64,000 bases of DNA from Mucilaginibacter auburnensis. GTDB lineage: Bacteria; Bacteroidota; Bacteroidia; Sphingobacteriales; Sphingobacteriaceae. The DNA is taken from NCBI RefSeq assembly GCF_002797815.1, contig NZ_PGFJ01000002.1, forward strand, positions 744,001-808,000, given 5' to 3'. Each line of letters starts with the position of its first letter. The first letter of the stretch is position 1. The notes under the pieces were generated by a model, which was not told the origin of the DNA, did no database searches, and was given only the letters and a program-made list of their open reading frames with translations. Of this stretch, positions 24,114 to 33,073 are shown in pieces. Both the position numbers and the translations under genes were made by a program.

Positions 24114-25442
24114 ATGCCATCCATCTTGACCAATAAAACTACTAACCGATCTTTCTTCTGGGCAAAAGCAGCGCTTATTGTGGGAATGTGTGTATTGGTG
24201 GGCGTTGAAGCATATTTTGGCTACCGGCTTAAGCAATTATCCGCTCAACAGGAGGTAGTTAAGGCTGATTATTCTGAGATCAACAACATTGCCTACGGCC
24301 TCCTGTCTGTTGAGCAGTGGCAGGATGAGGTGGCCAGCATTGTTAATAAGCAGATCCGTAATCTTAAATTTACTTCCAAACAAAAACGCCTGATGCAGGA
24401 AGAGGTGGAAGAGGTTTTAAACGCACTGATAGATAAAGCTGAGGCTATGGTGGATAAAAAGCCTAAAAGCCTCATCGGTAAGATCAGGAAATTTGCCATA
24501 AAGACCTTTGTTAAAACGGATAAGATACGAGCACAAGTACCATCGCTTGCGCGTAAAATTATTGCCAAAGCCGACAATCCCAACCAAAAAGCCAAACTGA
24601 GCGATCTGGTTATGGATGAGTTTCAGGATCTGAAACAAAGCAAAACGGTTGATAGCACACTTAAGGCCAACCACAAGCTGTTTAACACCATGTACCGCAA
24701 ATATGGTGTAAGCTCAACTCCGCAGCTAAATTCCAAGCTTAATCAATTATTAGGTTATTTAAAAACAGAAATGTACCGCGATTGCTTTGTTATGCTGGCC
24801 TGTATTTTAGTAGTGCTAAGTTTATGGTGGATACTGCGTAAAGAAACGCAATTACATACCACGCTTTTTATGCTGTCGCTGGTGTGCGCGTTTGTATTGT
24901 TAGGGGTTGGTTTAAGCGCCTCCATGATAGAGGTGGATTGCCGCATCAAAACGCTTGACTTTACTTTATTGGGCGAACACGTAATTTTCACAGACCAGGT
25001 GCTGTTTTATGAGAGTAAAAGCATTTTAGGCGTGGTAAAAGTACTGATAGAGCAATCAGGAGCTGAATCTATTGCCGTTGGGGTGCTTATACTTTGCTTC
25101 AGTGTTATTTTTCCGGTGATGAAGTTGAGCTCAACAGGCATTCATTTGTTAGGCAAAAAAAGCATTGCCGAGAGCAAATTCATCAAATACTTCGCTTTTC
25201 AGTCTGGCAAATGGAGCATGGCCGACGTTATTGTGATCGCCATCCTGATGACCTATATTGGTTTGAATGGCTTGCTGGAAAGTCAGTTGGCCGGACTTAA
25301 TGTAAGCAGTAAAGACCTTACCATTATTACTACCAACAATACCGCCCTGCAGCCGGGTTATATCATATTCATCAGTTTTGTGCTGTTCGGGCTTATTCTG
25401 TCCACCATCCTTAAAAATATCACGCCGCACCATGCCCACTAA
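24114..25442 (+). CDS. PqiA-like membrane protein 1
   Basis: 442 aa. An N-terminal membrane helix (about 17-38) is followed by a 180-residue soluble, Lys-rich helical region, then four or more membrane helices. The C-terminal part has KWSMADVIVIAILMTYIGL, which matches the core motif of paraquat-inducible protein A domains. PqiA proteins work with MCE-type lipid transport in Proteobacteria; no MCE protein is nearby, so a lipid role is only a suggestion. ATG at 24114 is chosen over the TTG at 24111. It overlaps the paralogous next gene by 11 bp. Confidence 0.8.
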   Translation: MPSILTNKTTNRSFFWAKAALIVGMCVLVGVEAYFGYRLKQLSAQQEVVKADYSEINNIAYGLLSVEQWQDEVASIVNKQIRNLKFTSKQKRLMQEEVEEVLNALIDKAEAMVDKKPKSLIGKIRKFAIKTFVKTDKIRAQVPSLARKIIAKADNPNQKAKLSDLVMDEFQDLKQSKTVDSTLKANHKLFNTMYRKYGVSSTPQLNSKLNQLLGYLKTEMYRDCFVMLACILVVLSLWWILRKETQLHTTLFMLSLVCAFVLLGVGLSASMIEVDCRIKTLDFTLLGEHVIFTDQVLFYESKSILGVVKVLIEQSGAESIAVGVLILCFSVIFPVMKLSSTGIHLLGKKSIAESKFIKYFAFQSGKWSMADVIVIAILMTYIGLNGLLESQLAGLNVSSKDLTIITTNNTALQPGYIIFISFVLFGLILSTILKNITPHHAH

Positions 25443-26742
25443 GAAATTAAAATATACCATTTTTAATATCATCTTGCTGGCGGGGTTAAGTGTACTACTG
25501 GCGGGTGCAGCTTTTTGCGGCTACAAGTTGCAGCAAATTTCGGCTGAACGCGTGCAAGTGAAAGAGGACTATGCGCTGTCGAACAGTGTTACTTTCGGGT
25601 TGTTTTCGGTAGATGAATGGAGTGACAGGATATCAGGCCTCATCAGCGGAAAAATTGACGATTATCATATCACTCCAAAACAGCGTAAAGATATACGTAA
25701 AGCGGTGTCCAATGAACTGCATACGCTGATTGCTAAAACCATCAGGGAATTTAACAAACCCAAAAAAGGGTTGGGCAATAAGCTCAAAAAGATCGCTTTT
25801 AACATCCTGGTTGATTCGGCAGAACTACAGGCACAGGTGCCACCATTTACCAACCTCATTGTAGCCAAAATTACCAGCAGAAAAAGCGAGGAACGTTTAA
25901 AAACCATTGCCGGCAGCAAGGTTGACCAATTGGTTGATCAGATCTATGACAGTACCCGAGTGGCCAACTATGCCGTAACCCAATACGTTTATAAAAAATA
26001 CAAGGTGTCTGACCCGGAGAACTTCAATAAACAAATACGCCTGCGTGAACTGGAACTCACCAACATGCTGATAAGATATGTATGTGTAATGTTGGGTTGT
26101 GTAACGTTGGCTTTGTTACTTTGGCTGGCTATGCGCAAGCATGTGGAGCTGCAGGTAGCGTTGTTTGTATTTTCGCTGGCATTTGCATTTGTGCTGCTTT
26201 TCGTTGGAACCACGCTGCCCCTGATAGAGGTTGACGCGCGCATTGACTCCATGAAACTACTAATAATGGACAATACACTGGAGTTTAAAAACCAGGTGTT
26301 ATTTTACCAGAGTAAAAGCATTGTGGGTATAGTTAACACATTAATGAGTCAGCGAAAACCGGATACCATTGTTGTGGGAGCGCTCATTATGCTTTTTGTA
26401 CTGGCCCTGCCCCTGCTCAGGTTAATTGCGCAAGGCATCTATGTTTTGAGCACCAAAAAAATTGCCCGCCACCCCGTAATACGTTACATGACCTTTGAAC
26501 TGGGTAAATGGGATATGGCCGACGTTATGGTGGTTGGCGTATTGATGACCTATATGGGCTTGAACGGCATATTGAAAAGTCAGCTTTCCAGTCTTAATAT
26601 CCGCACAGAGGGTTTACAGATCTTTACCGATAACGGAACGTCGCTGCAACCGGGCTATTTTATTTTTGCAGGCTATGTAGGTTTTGCCGCATTGCTTGCT
26701 TTTATTTTGAAAAGGGTGTCGCCACATGATAATTTCAAGTAA
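25432..26742 (+). CDS. PqiA-like membrane protein 2
   Basis: 436 aa from the ATG at 25432 (MPTKKLKYTIFNIILLAG). Same architecture as the preceding gene: N-terminal helix, basic soluble region, then the membrane core with KWDMADVMVVGVLMTYMGL. Clear paralogue along its whole length (for example LFYQSKSIVGIVNTL against LFYESKSILGVVKVL), so the pair arose by tandem duplication. The 11-bp overlap implies translational coupling and perhaps a heteromeric complex. Confidence 0.82.
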   Translation: MPTKKLKYTIFNIILLAGLSVLLAGAAFCGYKLQQISAERVQVKEDYALSNSVTFGLFSVDEWSDRISGLISGKIDDYHITPKQRKDIRKAVSNELHTLIAKTIREFNKPKKGLGNKLKKIAFNILVDSAELQAQVPPFTNLIVAKITSRKSEERLKTIAGSKVDQLVDQIYDSTRVANYAVTQYVYKKYKVSDPENFNKQIRLRELELTNMLIRYVCVMLGCVTLALLLWLAMRKHVELQVALFVFSLAFAFVLLFVGTTLPLIEVDARIDSMKLLIMDNTLEFKNQVLFYQSKSIVGIVNTLMSQRKPDTIVVGALIMLFVLALPLLRLIAQGIYVLSTKKIARHPVIRYMTFELGKWDMADVMVVGVLMTYMGLNGILKSQLSSLNIRTEGLQIFTDNGTSLQPGYFIFAGYVGFAALLAFILKRVSPHDNFK

Positions 26743-26887
26743 TTGTAAAAACACCTGTCATTCCAACCTAAGGAGGAATTTTTTCGAAGCGACAACCCAT
26801 TTTAGGTTTGTTGCAATAACACAATAAAAGCGTAGCATTGGTTCAATTTCTTATTTTTACAGCAACCATTCCTCTAACATTGGTATT

Positions 26888-27474
26888 ATGGACAATGCTA
26901 CATATTTAGAAATACAACAAAAATCCAAAAAGAGATTTCCTTTATTAATCGGCATCGTTATATTGTTGGTTGCTGGTATGTATTGGCTGGTACCTGTTGG
27001 TGTGTACCACAGCATGGGTAACGTATTGATTGTACCGGTTTGTTTGGCAATTTGTATATTGTCTGTATTTGCTGCGAGTTACGCTTTAAATGCTATTAAC
27101 CCGGCTAAAGGGCCGAGTAATAGCGCCGGTTTTATAGCTTTTGCAGTTATTGTTATTTCGCTTTTGGGAGTGCGTGCCTGTTTATTTTCAGATCCATAGA
27201 ATTAGAAAAAAAGGAGCTACAGCAATATGGAGAAATTACCACGGCCGTAATAGCAGATGGCAGCTCATTTTCAACCAGAAAACTGGATCTCTCCAACATA
27301 ACCTTAAAATTCACCAAAAAAAATGGGGAGGACTGGACTGTGCGCCACAGCATTTCAAAAACCGAATTTGCCCGGCTTTATCAAGGCGAGACTTTACCGA
27401 TTGTTTATTCTACCCGAAACCCATCCATTATGCGGATCATTCATAACGAAAAGGAATTTTTAGAATATAAATAA
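26888..27474 (+). pseudogene. Frameshifted small membrane protein gene
   Basis: Frame 1 (26888-27199) encodes 103 aa with three hydrophobic segments and stops at TAG after LLGVRACLFSDP. From 27196 another frame continues without its own start codon as IELEKKELQQYGEITTAVIA and on to a TAA at 27474, with regular beta-like sequence. One missing base near 27196 explains this: the intact protein would be about 195 aa, three membrane helices plus a soluble beta domain (DUF3592-like by impression). Either a real frameshift mutation or a sequencing error. Confidence 0.7.
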
Positions 27475-27497
27475 AAGTATAATTTCAAGTCATTACC

Positions 27498-28913
27498 TTA
27501 CTTAACCGCCTGTTTCGCAATTTCACTTTTTGCGCGCTCCAGCTCTTTATCTACTCCGCTTAAATACTCATTGATGGAGTAAGAAATTGCAATGTCGGGC
27601 ATCACTCCTCTGCCTTCAGTATTGTCAGGAACCGGTGATTCCATTTGAACGGTGCGCAACTGTAATATCATGCCCGAATGTGGTGTCGTCACGTCTTTTG
27701 TTAAACCACCCATTAGCGCGTTACGGCCTCCGCCGGTTTCTTCGCCTATAATCACGGCATTGCCTAATCCCTGCAAATTTGCTGCTAACAAACTTGCAGC
27801 AGAAAACGTACAACCATTGACCAATACAAACAATTTTCCTCTAAAATTCGCTGATTGAGGAGTAACAGGTATTGCGCTTCCATATTTTACACGCTCATCT
27901 GGCGTTTTAGTTTTGTCGTTTAACACGTTATTATCTACTTTGGCAAAAAGGGATGGCCGACTGATCAGGTAAGAAAACAGGTTTGTAACCGCAATAAAAT
28001 CTCCACCATGGTTGTTACGCAGGTCAAGAATGAGTGACGTAGTTCTGGTATTTGACAGTCTCCAAAAAACTGAAGCGTATGGTGACAGTAAATCTCCCAT
28101 CACACCAGATTGGATTTGACCGGGCATCCCATCAAATGGCATCCTCGGGAATGACCCTATCTTTAAATAACCCGTCCCATTTGGTAATAATTTAAAATCT
28201 GAGGTTACCTCGCCGATCGGCTGTGGAGGGGTTTTGCGTGGCAAAGCTTTAACTTCAACTAACCGTTCAGTATCATTAAACTTAACTTTAAATAAAATAT
28301 TCTTTTTAAGGCCGTATAACTGGGTAAAAAGGTCGGGAATCAAACCCATATTTAATGCCTGGGATTTAAAAGTTTGGTTATATCCGTCGGATGGGATAAC
28401 AGAAAAAAAATCAGCTAACATTTTAGCGGCCGCAATGCCATTAATAGACAATACTTCCGCTCCTGACGGAATTACAACATTCGTTTCAGAAGCACCAGTG
28501 ATATACAATCTACCCTGTAAAACCCTGTATTTAAATTGCTCAATGGGGTAGATATTTATAGCGGCTGCTTTTGCCGCCTCAACTTCGGTGTTGCTAAGGT
28601 TGATACGTATAGAAAGATGACCGTCGCCGATTGATGATAGCACACTTGCTATGCCAAGTCGCAGCGCTATATTCGTTACAGGCCGTTTGAGGCTGCTTTT
28701 AAGGCTGTCAATCTTGTTGTCAAATGCCTGCTTGCTAATGTATCGATATAAGTTTGGATGCTCTTTTTCTAAAGAGTTCCTGATGAAATCAATATCCGCC
28801 CGGGCATCCTTAACAGAATTTATTTTATCATAAGAAGGGCAATGCAATTGCGCTTGCAATTGGCCGGAAAAGCATGTTAAAAAAACAAATATGGAGAGCG
28901 CCCAATATTTCAT
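27498..28913 (-). CDS. S41 family peptidase (C-terminal processing type)
   Basis: 471 aa with a Sec signal peptide (about 1-22). The catalytic core is in the second half: SLILDLRNNHGGD, then VNGCTFSAASLLAANLQG carrying the nucleophile Ser and GEETGGGRNALMGG. The PDZ domain usual in CtpA-type enzymes is replaced by a divergent beta region (about 150-240), as in the many Bacteroidota S41 paralogues. Probably a periplasmic or outer-membrane-linked protease of unknown substrate. It precedes the TlpA-like gene on the same strand only distantly (62 bp), so co-transcription is possible. Confidence 0.9.
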   Translation of the reverse strand: MKYWALSIFVFLTCFSGQLQAQLHCPSYDKINSVKDARADIDFIRNSLEKEHPNLYRYISKQAFDNKIDSLKSSLKRPVTNIALRLGIASVLSSIGDGHLSIRINLSNTEVEAAKAAAINIYPIEQFKYRVLQGRLYITGASETNVVIPSGAEVLSINGIAAAKMLADFFSVIPSDGYNQTFKSQALNMGLIPDLFTQLYGLKKNILFKVKFNDTERLVEVKALPRKTPPQPIGEVTSDFKLLPNGTGYLKIGSFPRMPFDGMPGQIQSGVMGDLLSPYASVFWRLSNTRTTSLILDLRNNHGGDFIAVTNLFSYLISRPSLFAKVDNNVLNDKTKTPDERVKYGSAIPVTPQSANFRGKLFVLVNGCTFSAASLLAANLQGLGNAVIIGEETGGGRNALMGGLTKDVTTPHSGMILQLRTVQMESPVPDNTEGRGVMPDIAISYSINEYLSGVDKELERAKSEIAKQAVK

Positions 28914-28975
28914 TTACGGATTTTGTTTGGTGAGCTATAGGTGGTAGCTTTTTTGAACTGCGTTGGCATATCGGC

Positions 28976-30088
28976 TCAATTTTCAGGAAATATTTGACTC
29001 AATTTTTTTGACAATTCTTCGCCGAGTAAATTGATCGCGATTATTTTCCCATCAGGATCTATCAAAAAGTTTGAAGGTACAGCATTTATATTATACAAAA
29101 CCGCTGCCTCGTTACCCTGACCTTTAAGATCACTTATTTGCGGCCAGGTCAAATTGTCATTTTTGATCGTATTAATCCATGTTTGTCTATTAACATCCGT
29201 AGATACGCCAATAATTTCAAATCCTGATTTGGAAAATTTTTTATATATTTTCACAAGCTGCGGGTTTTCTTCACGGCACGGTCCGCACCATGATGCCCAA
29301 AATTCCAGTAAAACAAATTTGCCCCTGTAATCAGATAGCGCTACATTTTTGTTATTCTTGTCTGATTGAACAAAATCAGGCGCTAATTTTCCTATACCGA
29401 GCGCCGAAGAATTTTTTTGAATCCCTTTTACGGAACGTGTATACTGCGAATCTTTTAATTTACCATCAAACATATTCAATAAATGTTCAACTTCTGACGG
29501 ATTTAACAATTTGGTCAACGCCAGATGGTTAAGCAATATCATACCGTAAACATTATTAAGATTGCGCAATATTTCTGTTTTATAAAGTTCTGTAATTACA
29601 CGTCTTATACTATCGGCTTCTGTAAATTTAGAGGCAACTAAAAACTGCGTTCTTTCCTCTTTTAGCGGCGTTACCAATGTTTGTATCTGATGAAGCTTAA
29701 CGTTTATTTCAGATCCTGATACTTCCATTGACGTAATTTCTTCCACCTTTCCTGTTATTACAACATCACTATTATCCACCCAAAAAGCCGGCGAACAAAA
29801 ACTTTTTCCGTCGCCTCCGTTGTCTTTAGTTGATGCTATGAGAAGGCCGGCAGGTTCACCAAAATAATTGAATACAAGCGCACCATTTTTTGCATTGCAC
29901 GAATCAATACCGCTCTGACTTGTGCTGTTTATGTAATAGCGCCCATTCGTTAATCCTTTTATATGAGCTGTTATTTTAATGTGTTTTTTTAACAGCGTTT
30001 GAGCGTGCGTTGAGGTAATAAATAATAGCGATACCGCGGCTATGAAAAGAGCCTTACGGCGGTAAATGATAGAAAGTATATATACCAT
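28976..30088 (-). CDS. TlpA-like thioredoxin-fold protein with DUF4369-type N-terminus
   Basis: 370 aa from the ATG at 30088, which gives a proper signal peptide (IYRRKALFIAAVSLLFITS, then cut near THAQ). The longer frame to 30217 would run through a terminator hairpin and is rejected. Residues 25-130 match the beta-rich DUF4369 region; 240-370 are an AhpC/TSA-thioredoxin domain with WCGPC (Cys268, Cys271) and the cis-Pro AVPSNF. Likely a periplasmic thiol-disulfide reductase. A second protein of this design is at 48212. Confidence 0.9.
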   Translation of the reverse strand: MVYILSIIYRRKALFIAAVSLLFITSTHAQTLLKKHIKITAHIKGLTNGRYYINSTSQSGIDSCNAKNGALVFNYFGEPAGLLIASTKDNGGDGKSFCSPAFWVDNSDVVITGKVEEITSMEVSGSEINVKLHQIQTLVTPLKEERTQFLVASKFTEADSIRRVITELYKTEILRNLNNVYGMILLNHLALTKLLNPSEVEHLLNMFDGKLKDSQYTRSVKGIQKNSSALGIGKLAPDFVQSDKNNKNVALSDYRGKFVLLEFWASWCGPCREENPQLVKIYKKFSKSGFEIIGVSTDVNRQTWINTIKNDNLTWPQISDLKGQGNEAAVLYNINAVPSNFLIDPDGKIIAINLLGEELSKKLSQIFPEN

Positions 30089-30167
30089 AAGTTTAGGTTT
30101 TGATAAATGTAGTGATTTTGCAAATAATAGCAAATTGAGATAGCTTTCCAAATTTCTATTTATAAAC

Positions 30168-30218
30168 AAAGACGGCCGAAGCACAACCCTAAAAAGGGTG
30201 CGCTCCGGCCGCTTCACT
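30168..30218 (-). terminator. Terminator of the fasciclin gene
   Basis: On the minus strand, CGGCCGGAGCGCACCC pairs imperfectly with GGGTTGTGCTTCGGCCG around a small AT loop, followed by TCTTTGTTT. It lies 23 bp after the fasciclin stop and before the true start of the TlpA-like gene. Confidence 0.75.
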
Positions 30219-30240
30219 AAAACAGATACCTCTAACTGAA

Positions 30241-31179
30241 TTAAGGTTTTAAAACATCATCAATAAGGTGTACCACACCGTTGGTAGCTACCATATCGGT
30301 AGCTGTGATGTTTGCAGCAGTTGTGTTACTGTTACCTTTAACTTTTGCACCGCCCGATAGCGTAATTTTAACTTTAGCGCCGTTTAAAGTGGTTGGTTCG
30401 GCACCTTCAGTAAGGTTACTTGACAATACACGTGCAGCAATTACATGGTAGGTTAAAATAGAAGCTAATGTGTTAGGATCAGCAGTTTGAATAGAAGCAA
30501 TTGAGCTGAAACCTGCTTTTATAAAAGCTGCGTTGGTTGGCGCAAACACAGTGTACGGACCATTACCGCTTAACACCTGTGCAACATTGGTACTACCTGT
30601 ACTGGCACGAACTATAGCAGCAACCAAAAAGGTTAAATTAGTATTGCCCTGAGCCATTGCCACAATGTTAGCCGATGGCGGCATAATAACTTTGTTGATT
30701 ATATGCACAATACCGTTTGATGCCTGTATATCTGCTTGTTTAACAACTGCGCCATTAATAGACACTGCACTGCCATTTTTAACCACATAAGCTTTGGCGG
30801 TGTTTACCGTAGTAACTTCGGTGGTACCGGCAGCTATGCTGGCTGCTGTATATTGCTGACCAAGCACATGGTATAGCAATACTGCTCTTAACTGATCAAC
30901 CGGCATAGCATTGATCTTTTCAACAGTACCAAGGTCGGCCGCTATAAATGCATCATTGTCGGGAGCAAAAACGGTGAATGTGCCTGACCCGGCTAATGTT
31001 TCAGCAAGACCGGCGCGAACTACAGCTGCGCGCAATAATGATAAATTCGCATTTGCTGATACTAACGCTGTGATGTTAGCATTGGCATTAGGATCAATGT
31101 TGTCGTTGTTTTTTGTGCAAGAAGAAAATAGACCGGCTGTAACCAGTAAAGCCGCTGCAAAAAGTTTAAGTTTTCTCAT
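30241..31179 (-). CDS. Fasciclin (FAS1) repeat lipoprotein
   Basis: 312 aa lipoprotein: signal LFAAALLVTAGLFSSC with Cys21 as the lipidation site. Two FAS1 domains follow (about 35-168 and 172-312); both have the H1 box (GSGTFTVFAPDNDAF, GNGPYTVFAPTNAAF), the YH motif (LLYHVLGQQ, LTYHVIAAR) and the terminal box (GIVHIINKVIMPP, GVVHLIDDVLKP). FAS1 proteins mediate adhesion; a surface or outer-membrane location is likely. Monocistronic, with a terminator downstream and a long regulatory-looking gap upstream. Confidence 0.93.
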   Translation of the reverse strand: MRKLKLFAAALLVTAGLFSSCTKNNDNIDPNANANITALVSANANLSLLRAAVVRAGLAETLAGSGTFTVFAPDNDAFIAADLGTVEKINAMPVDQLRAVLLYHVLGQQYTAASIAAGTTEVTTVNTAKAYVVKNGSAVSINGAVVKQADIQASNGIVHIINKVIMPPSANIVAMAQGNTNLTFLVAAIVRASTGSTNVAQVLSGNGPYTVFAPTNAAFIKAGFSSIASIQTADPNTLASILTYHVIAARVLSSNLTEGAEPTTLNGAKVKITLSGGAKVKGNSNTTAANITATDMVATNGVVHLIDDVLKP

Positions 31180-31246
31180 AGTGATTCGTATTAGTTAATA
31201 TTTAAATCATAGGAGTTAAACACATTTCTAAAAACGTTGTTTTTAA

Positions 31247-31279
31247 TTGTCTAAATATTTAATGTATTTTATTAGACAA
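31247..31279. promoter_or_regulatory. Inverted repeat upstream of fasciclin gene
   Basis: TTGTCTAA - 17 nt - TTAGACAA, 68 bp upstream of the fasciclin start codon. Position and AT-rich symmetry fit an operator or promoter-proximal site; the cognate factor is unknown. Confidence 0.4.
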
Positions 31280-31335
31280 AATTTACCACTTTTAGTGCTA
31301 TGAGTTTTAAAACGAGTTTATCAGAGTACAAAAAT

Positions 31336-31443
31336 CGTTTCACCCGTCTCATTTTCGTTTCACAGAAAAACGTTATTGAATTAAAAATCAGATTCTTACG
31401 ATAAAAATCGTCTCACATCGTTTCATATCTTCAGTGAGACGAT
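31336..31443. promoter_or_regulatory. Cluster of CGTYTCA boxes with 10-bp hairpin
   Basis: Five direct copies of CGTTTCA or CGTCTCA (31336, 31345, 31356, 31409, 31419) and one inverted copy (31435) in about 106 bp. The fourth and the inverted copy form a perfect arm pair ATCGTCTCAC/GTGAGACGAT. The 455-bp gap between the divergent fasciclin and Gfo/Idh genes holds no gene. Confidence 0.5.
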
Positions 31444-31633
31444 GGAACGGCTAATCATTATTTGCGTTAGCTATATAATGCCGTCTGTCGCAATCGTATG
31501 AGCAGAAATACAGGCTAATTTGTTGTGGGTTAAGGGTCAAAGTTTGTATTTTTAAATCGGAGTCGTTATGTATATCCCATGCAGCGAAGCCGGAACCCAA
31601 TTATAACCCACATTAACTAAATTACTTATACAG

Positions 31634-32989
31634 ATGGAAGAATCACGTCGTAAATTTTTGAAGCAGGCATCAATTGCTGCCGGTGGAATGCTGGTGAGCA
31701 ACACCGCATGGAGCGCAGCCAGTTATAAACGCATAATAGGCGCTAATGACCGCGTGCGCGTAGGCGTTGTAGGCTACTCAGACCGCCATAAAGGCGCACA
31801 CATGCCTTGTTTTCTGAACCATTACAAGGAACTGAATTTTGATATTGTAGCCGTATCAGACATATGGAACAAACGCCGTGAAGAAGGTGCCGCCACATGG
31901 AAACAAAAATTGGGGCATGACATTGTAGCCTGCCGTAACAACGAAGAAATGTACAGCAAAAAACTGGTTGATGCCGTATTTGTAAGCACTGCTGATTTCC
32001 AGCACGCTAATCATGCCATTGAAGCGGTAAAAGCGGGATGTGATGTTTATTGTGAGAAACCCTTCGCCGAAAGCATGGCAGACAACCGTGAGGCCCTAAA
32101 GGTGATCAAGGCATCTGATCGGATTGTGCAGATAGGCTCACAGCGTCGTAGCGGCACTAATTACCATGCTGCTAATGACTTCATTAAATCAGGCAAGTTC
32201 GGCAACATCACCATGGTGGAGCTGGCCTGGAACGTAAACCAGCCTGGCCGCTGGCGCAGACCCGATATTGTAGCCCAATTAAAAGAGGAAGACACCGACT
32301 GGAAGAGATTTTTAGGTAACCGTCCCTTTGAGAAATTTGACCCGAGGATATATTTAGAGTACCGCTTGTTCTGGCCATACTCATCAGGCTTACCGGGCCA
32401 GTGGATGAGCCACCAGATTGACACGGTACACTGGTTTACCGGCTTGAAGCATCCGCGCAGCGTAACCGCCAACGGTGGTATCTACCAATGGAAAGACGGT
32501 CGCCGTAACTGGGATACCATTACCGCGGTATTCGACTACGGTCCTGCTGACGACCTGACAAGCGGCTTCCAGGTATCATTCCAGTCGCGTATGCACAATG
32601 GTACGGAGAACCCTACAGAGATCTATTACTCAAACGGTGGCGAGTTAAATCTCGACACTAATAAGATATCGCCTAAAGGCGGCCTAACACAACGCTTTGC
32701 AGCGGCTATGGGCATGCAACCGTTCTTGCTGCCTGAGCAAACCCTTGCAAGTACGGAACGTGTTGTGGCAAGCGCCAACACCGGCGGCGATGCGCTAACA
32801 TCTGCCCACGTGCGCAACTGGATGGAATGCGTACGTAGTCGTAAAACGCCAAACGCACCTGTTGAAGCAGGGTATGCGCATTCTATTGCCAACATCATGA
32901 CCACCGCTGCTGCACATACAGGCGGCCGCGCAACCTTCGATGAGAAAACGCAGGAGGTAATGGTTAACGGCAAAGTATTTAAGGGTTAG
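31634..32989 (+). CDS. Gfo/Idh/MocA family oxidoreductase with TAT signal
   Basis: 451 aa. A twin-arginine signal (SRRKFLKQASIAAGG) starts the protein, so it is folded in the cytoplasm with cofactor and exported. The Rossmann fold (RVGVVGYSDRHKGAH) and the family's EKP motif (DVYCEKPFAESM) are present, as is the C-terminal beta domain with GLPGQWMSHQIDTVHWF. These enzymes oxidise or reduce sugars using NAD(P). The next gene, a PmoA-like protein, is 84 bp downstream beyond a large hairpin; the pairing suggests carbohydrate catabolism. Substrate unknown. Confidence 0.93.
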   Translation: MEESRRKFLKQASIAAGGMLVSNTAWSAASYKRIIGANDRVRVGVVGYSDRHKGAHMPCFLNHYKELNFDIVAVSDIWNKRREEGAATWKQKLGHDIVACRNNEEMYSKKLVDAVFVSTADFQHANHAIEAVKAGCDVYCEKPFAESMADNREALKVIKASDRIVQIGSQRRSGTNYHAANDFIKSGKFGNITMVELAWNVNQPGRWRRPDIVAQLKEEDTDWKRFLGNRPFEKFDPRIYLEYRLFWPYSSGLPGQWMSHQIDTVHWFTGLKHPRSVTANGGIYQWKDGRRNWDTITAVFDYGPADDLTSGFQVSFQSRMHNGTENPTEIYYSNGGELNLDTNKISPKGGLTQRFAAAMGMQPFLLPEQTLASTERVVASANTGGDALTSAHVRNWMECVRSRKTPNAPVEAGYAHSIANIMTTAAAHTGGRATFDEKTQEVMVNGKVFKG

Positions 32990-33000
32990 TAAGAAGAATT

Positions 33001-33055
33001 CTGAATATCAAACGCCGAATATCGAATACTTCACTATTCGGCGTTCGATATTCAG
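33001..33055. repeat. Near-perfect 21-bp inverted repeat
   Basis: CTGAATATCAAACGCCGAAT and its partner ATTCGGCGTTCGATATTCAG pair with one mismatch around a 13-nt spacer. It fills the gap between the Gfo/Idh and PmoA-like genes. No T-run follows, so it is more like an interspersed palindrome than a terminator. Confidence 0.75.
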
Positions 33056-33073
33056 TGTTCATTATTAAAACGT

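Noticed and set aside
30089..30217. Longer N-terminus for the TlpA-like gene
   Set aside because: It would include the terminator of the upstream fasciclin gene, and the signal peptide only fits the start at 30088.
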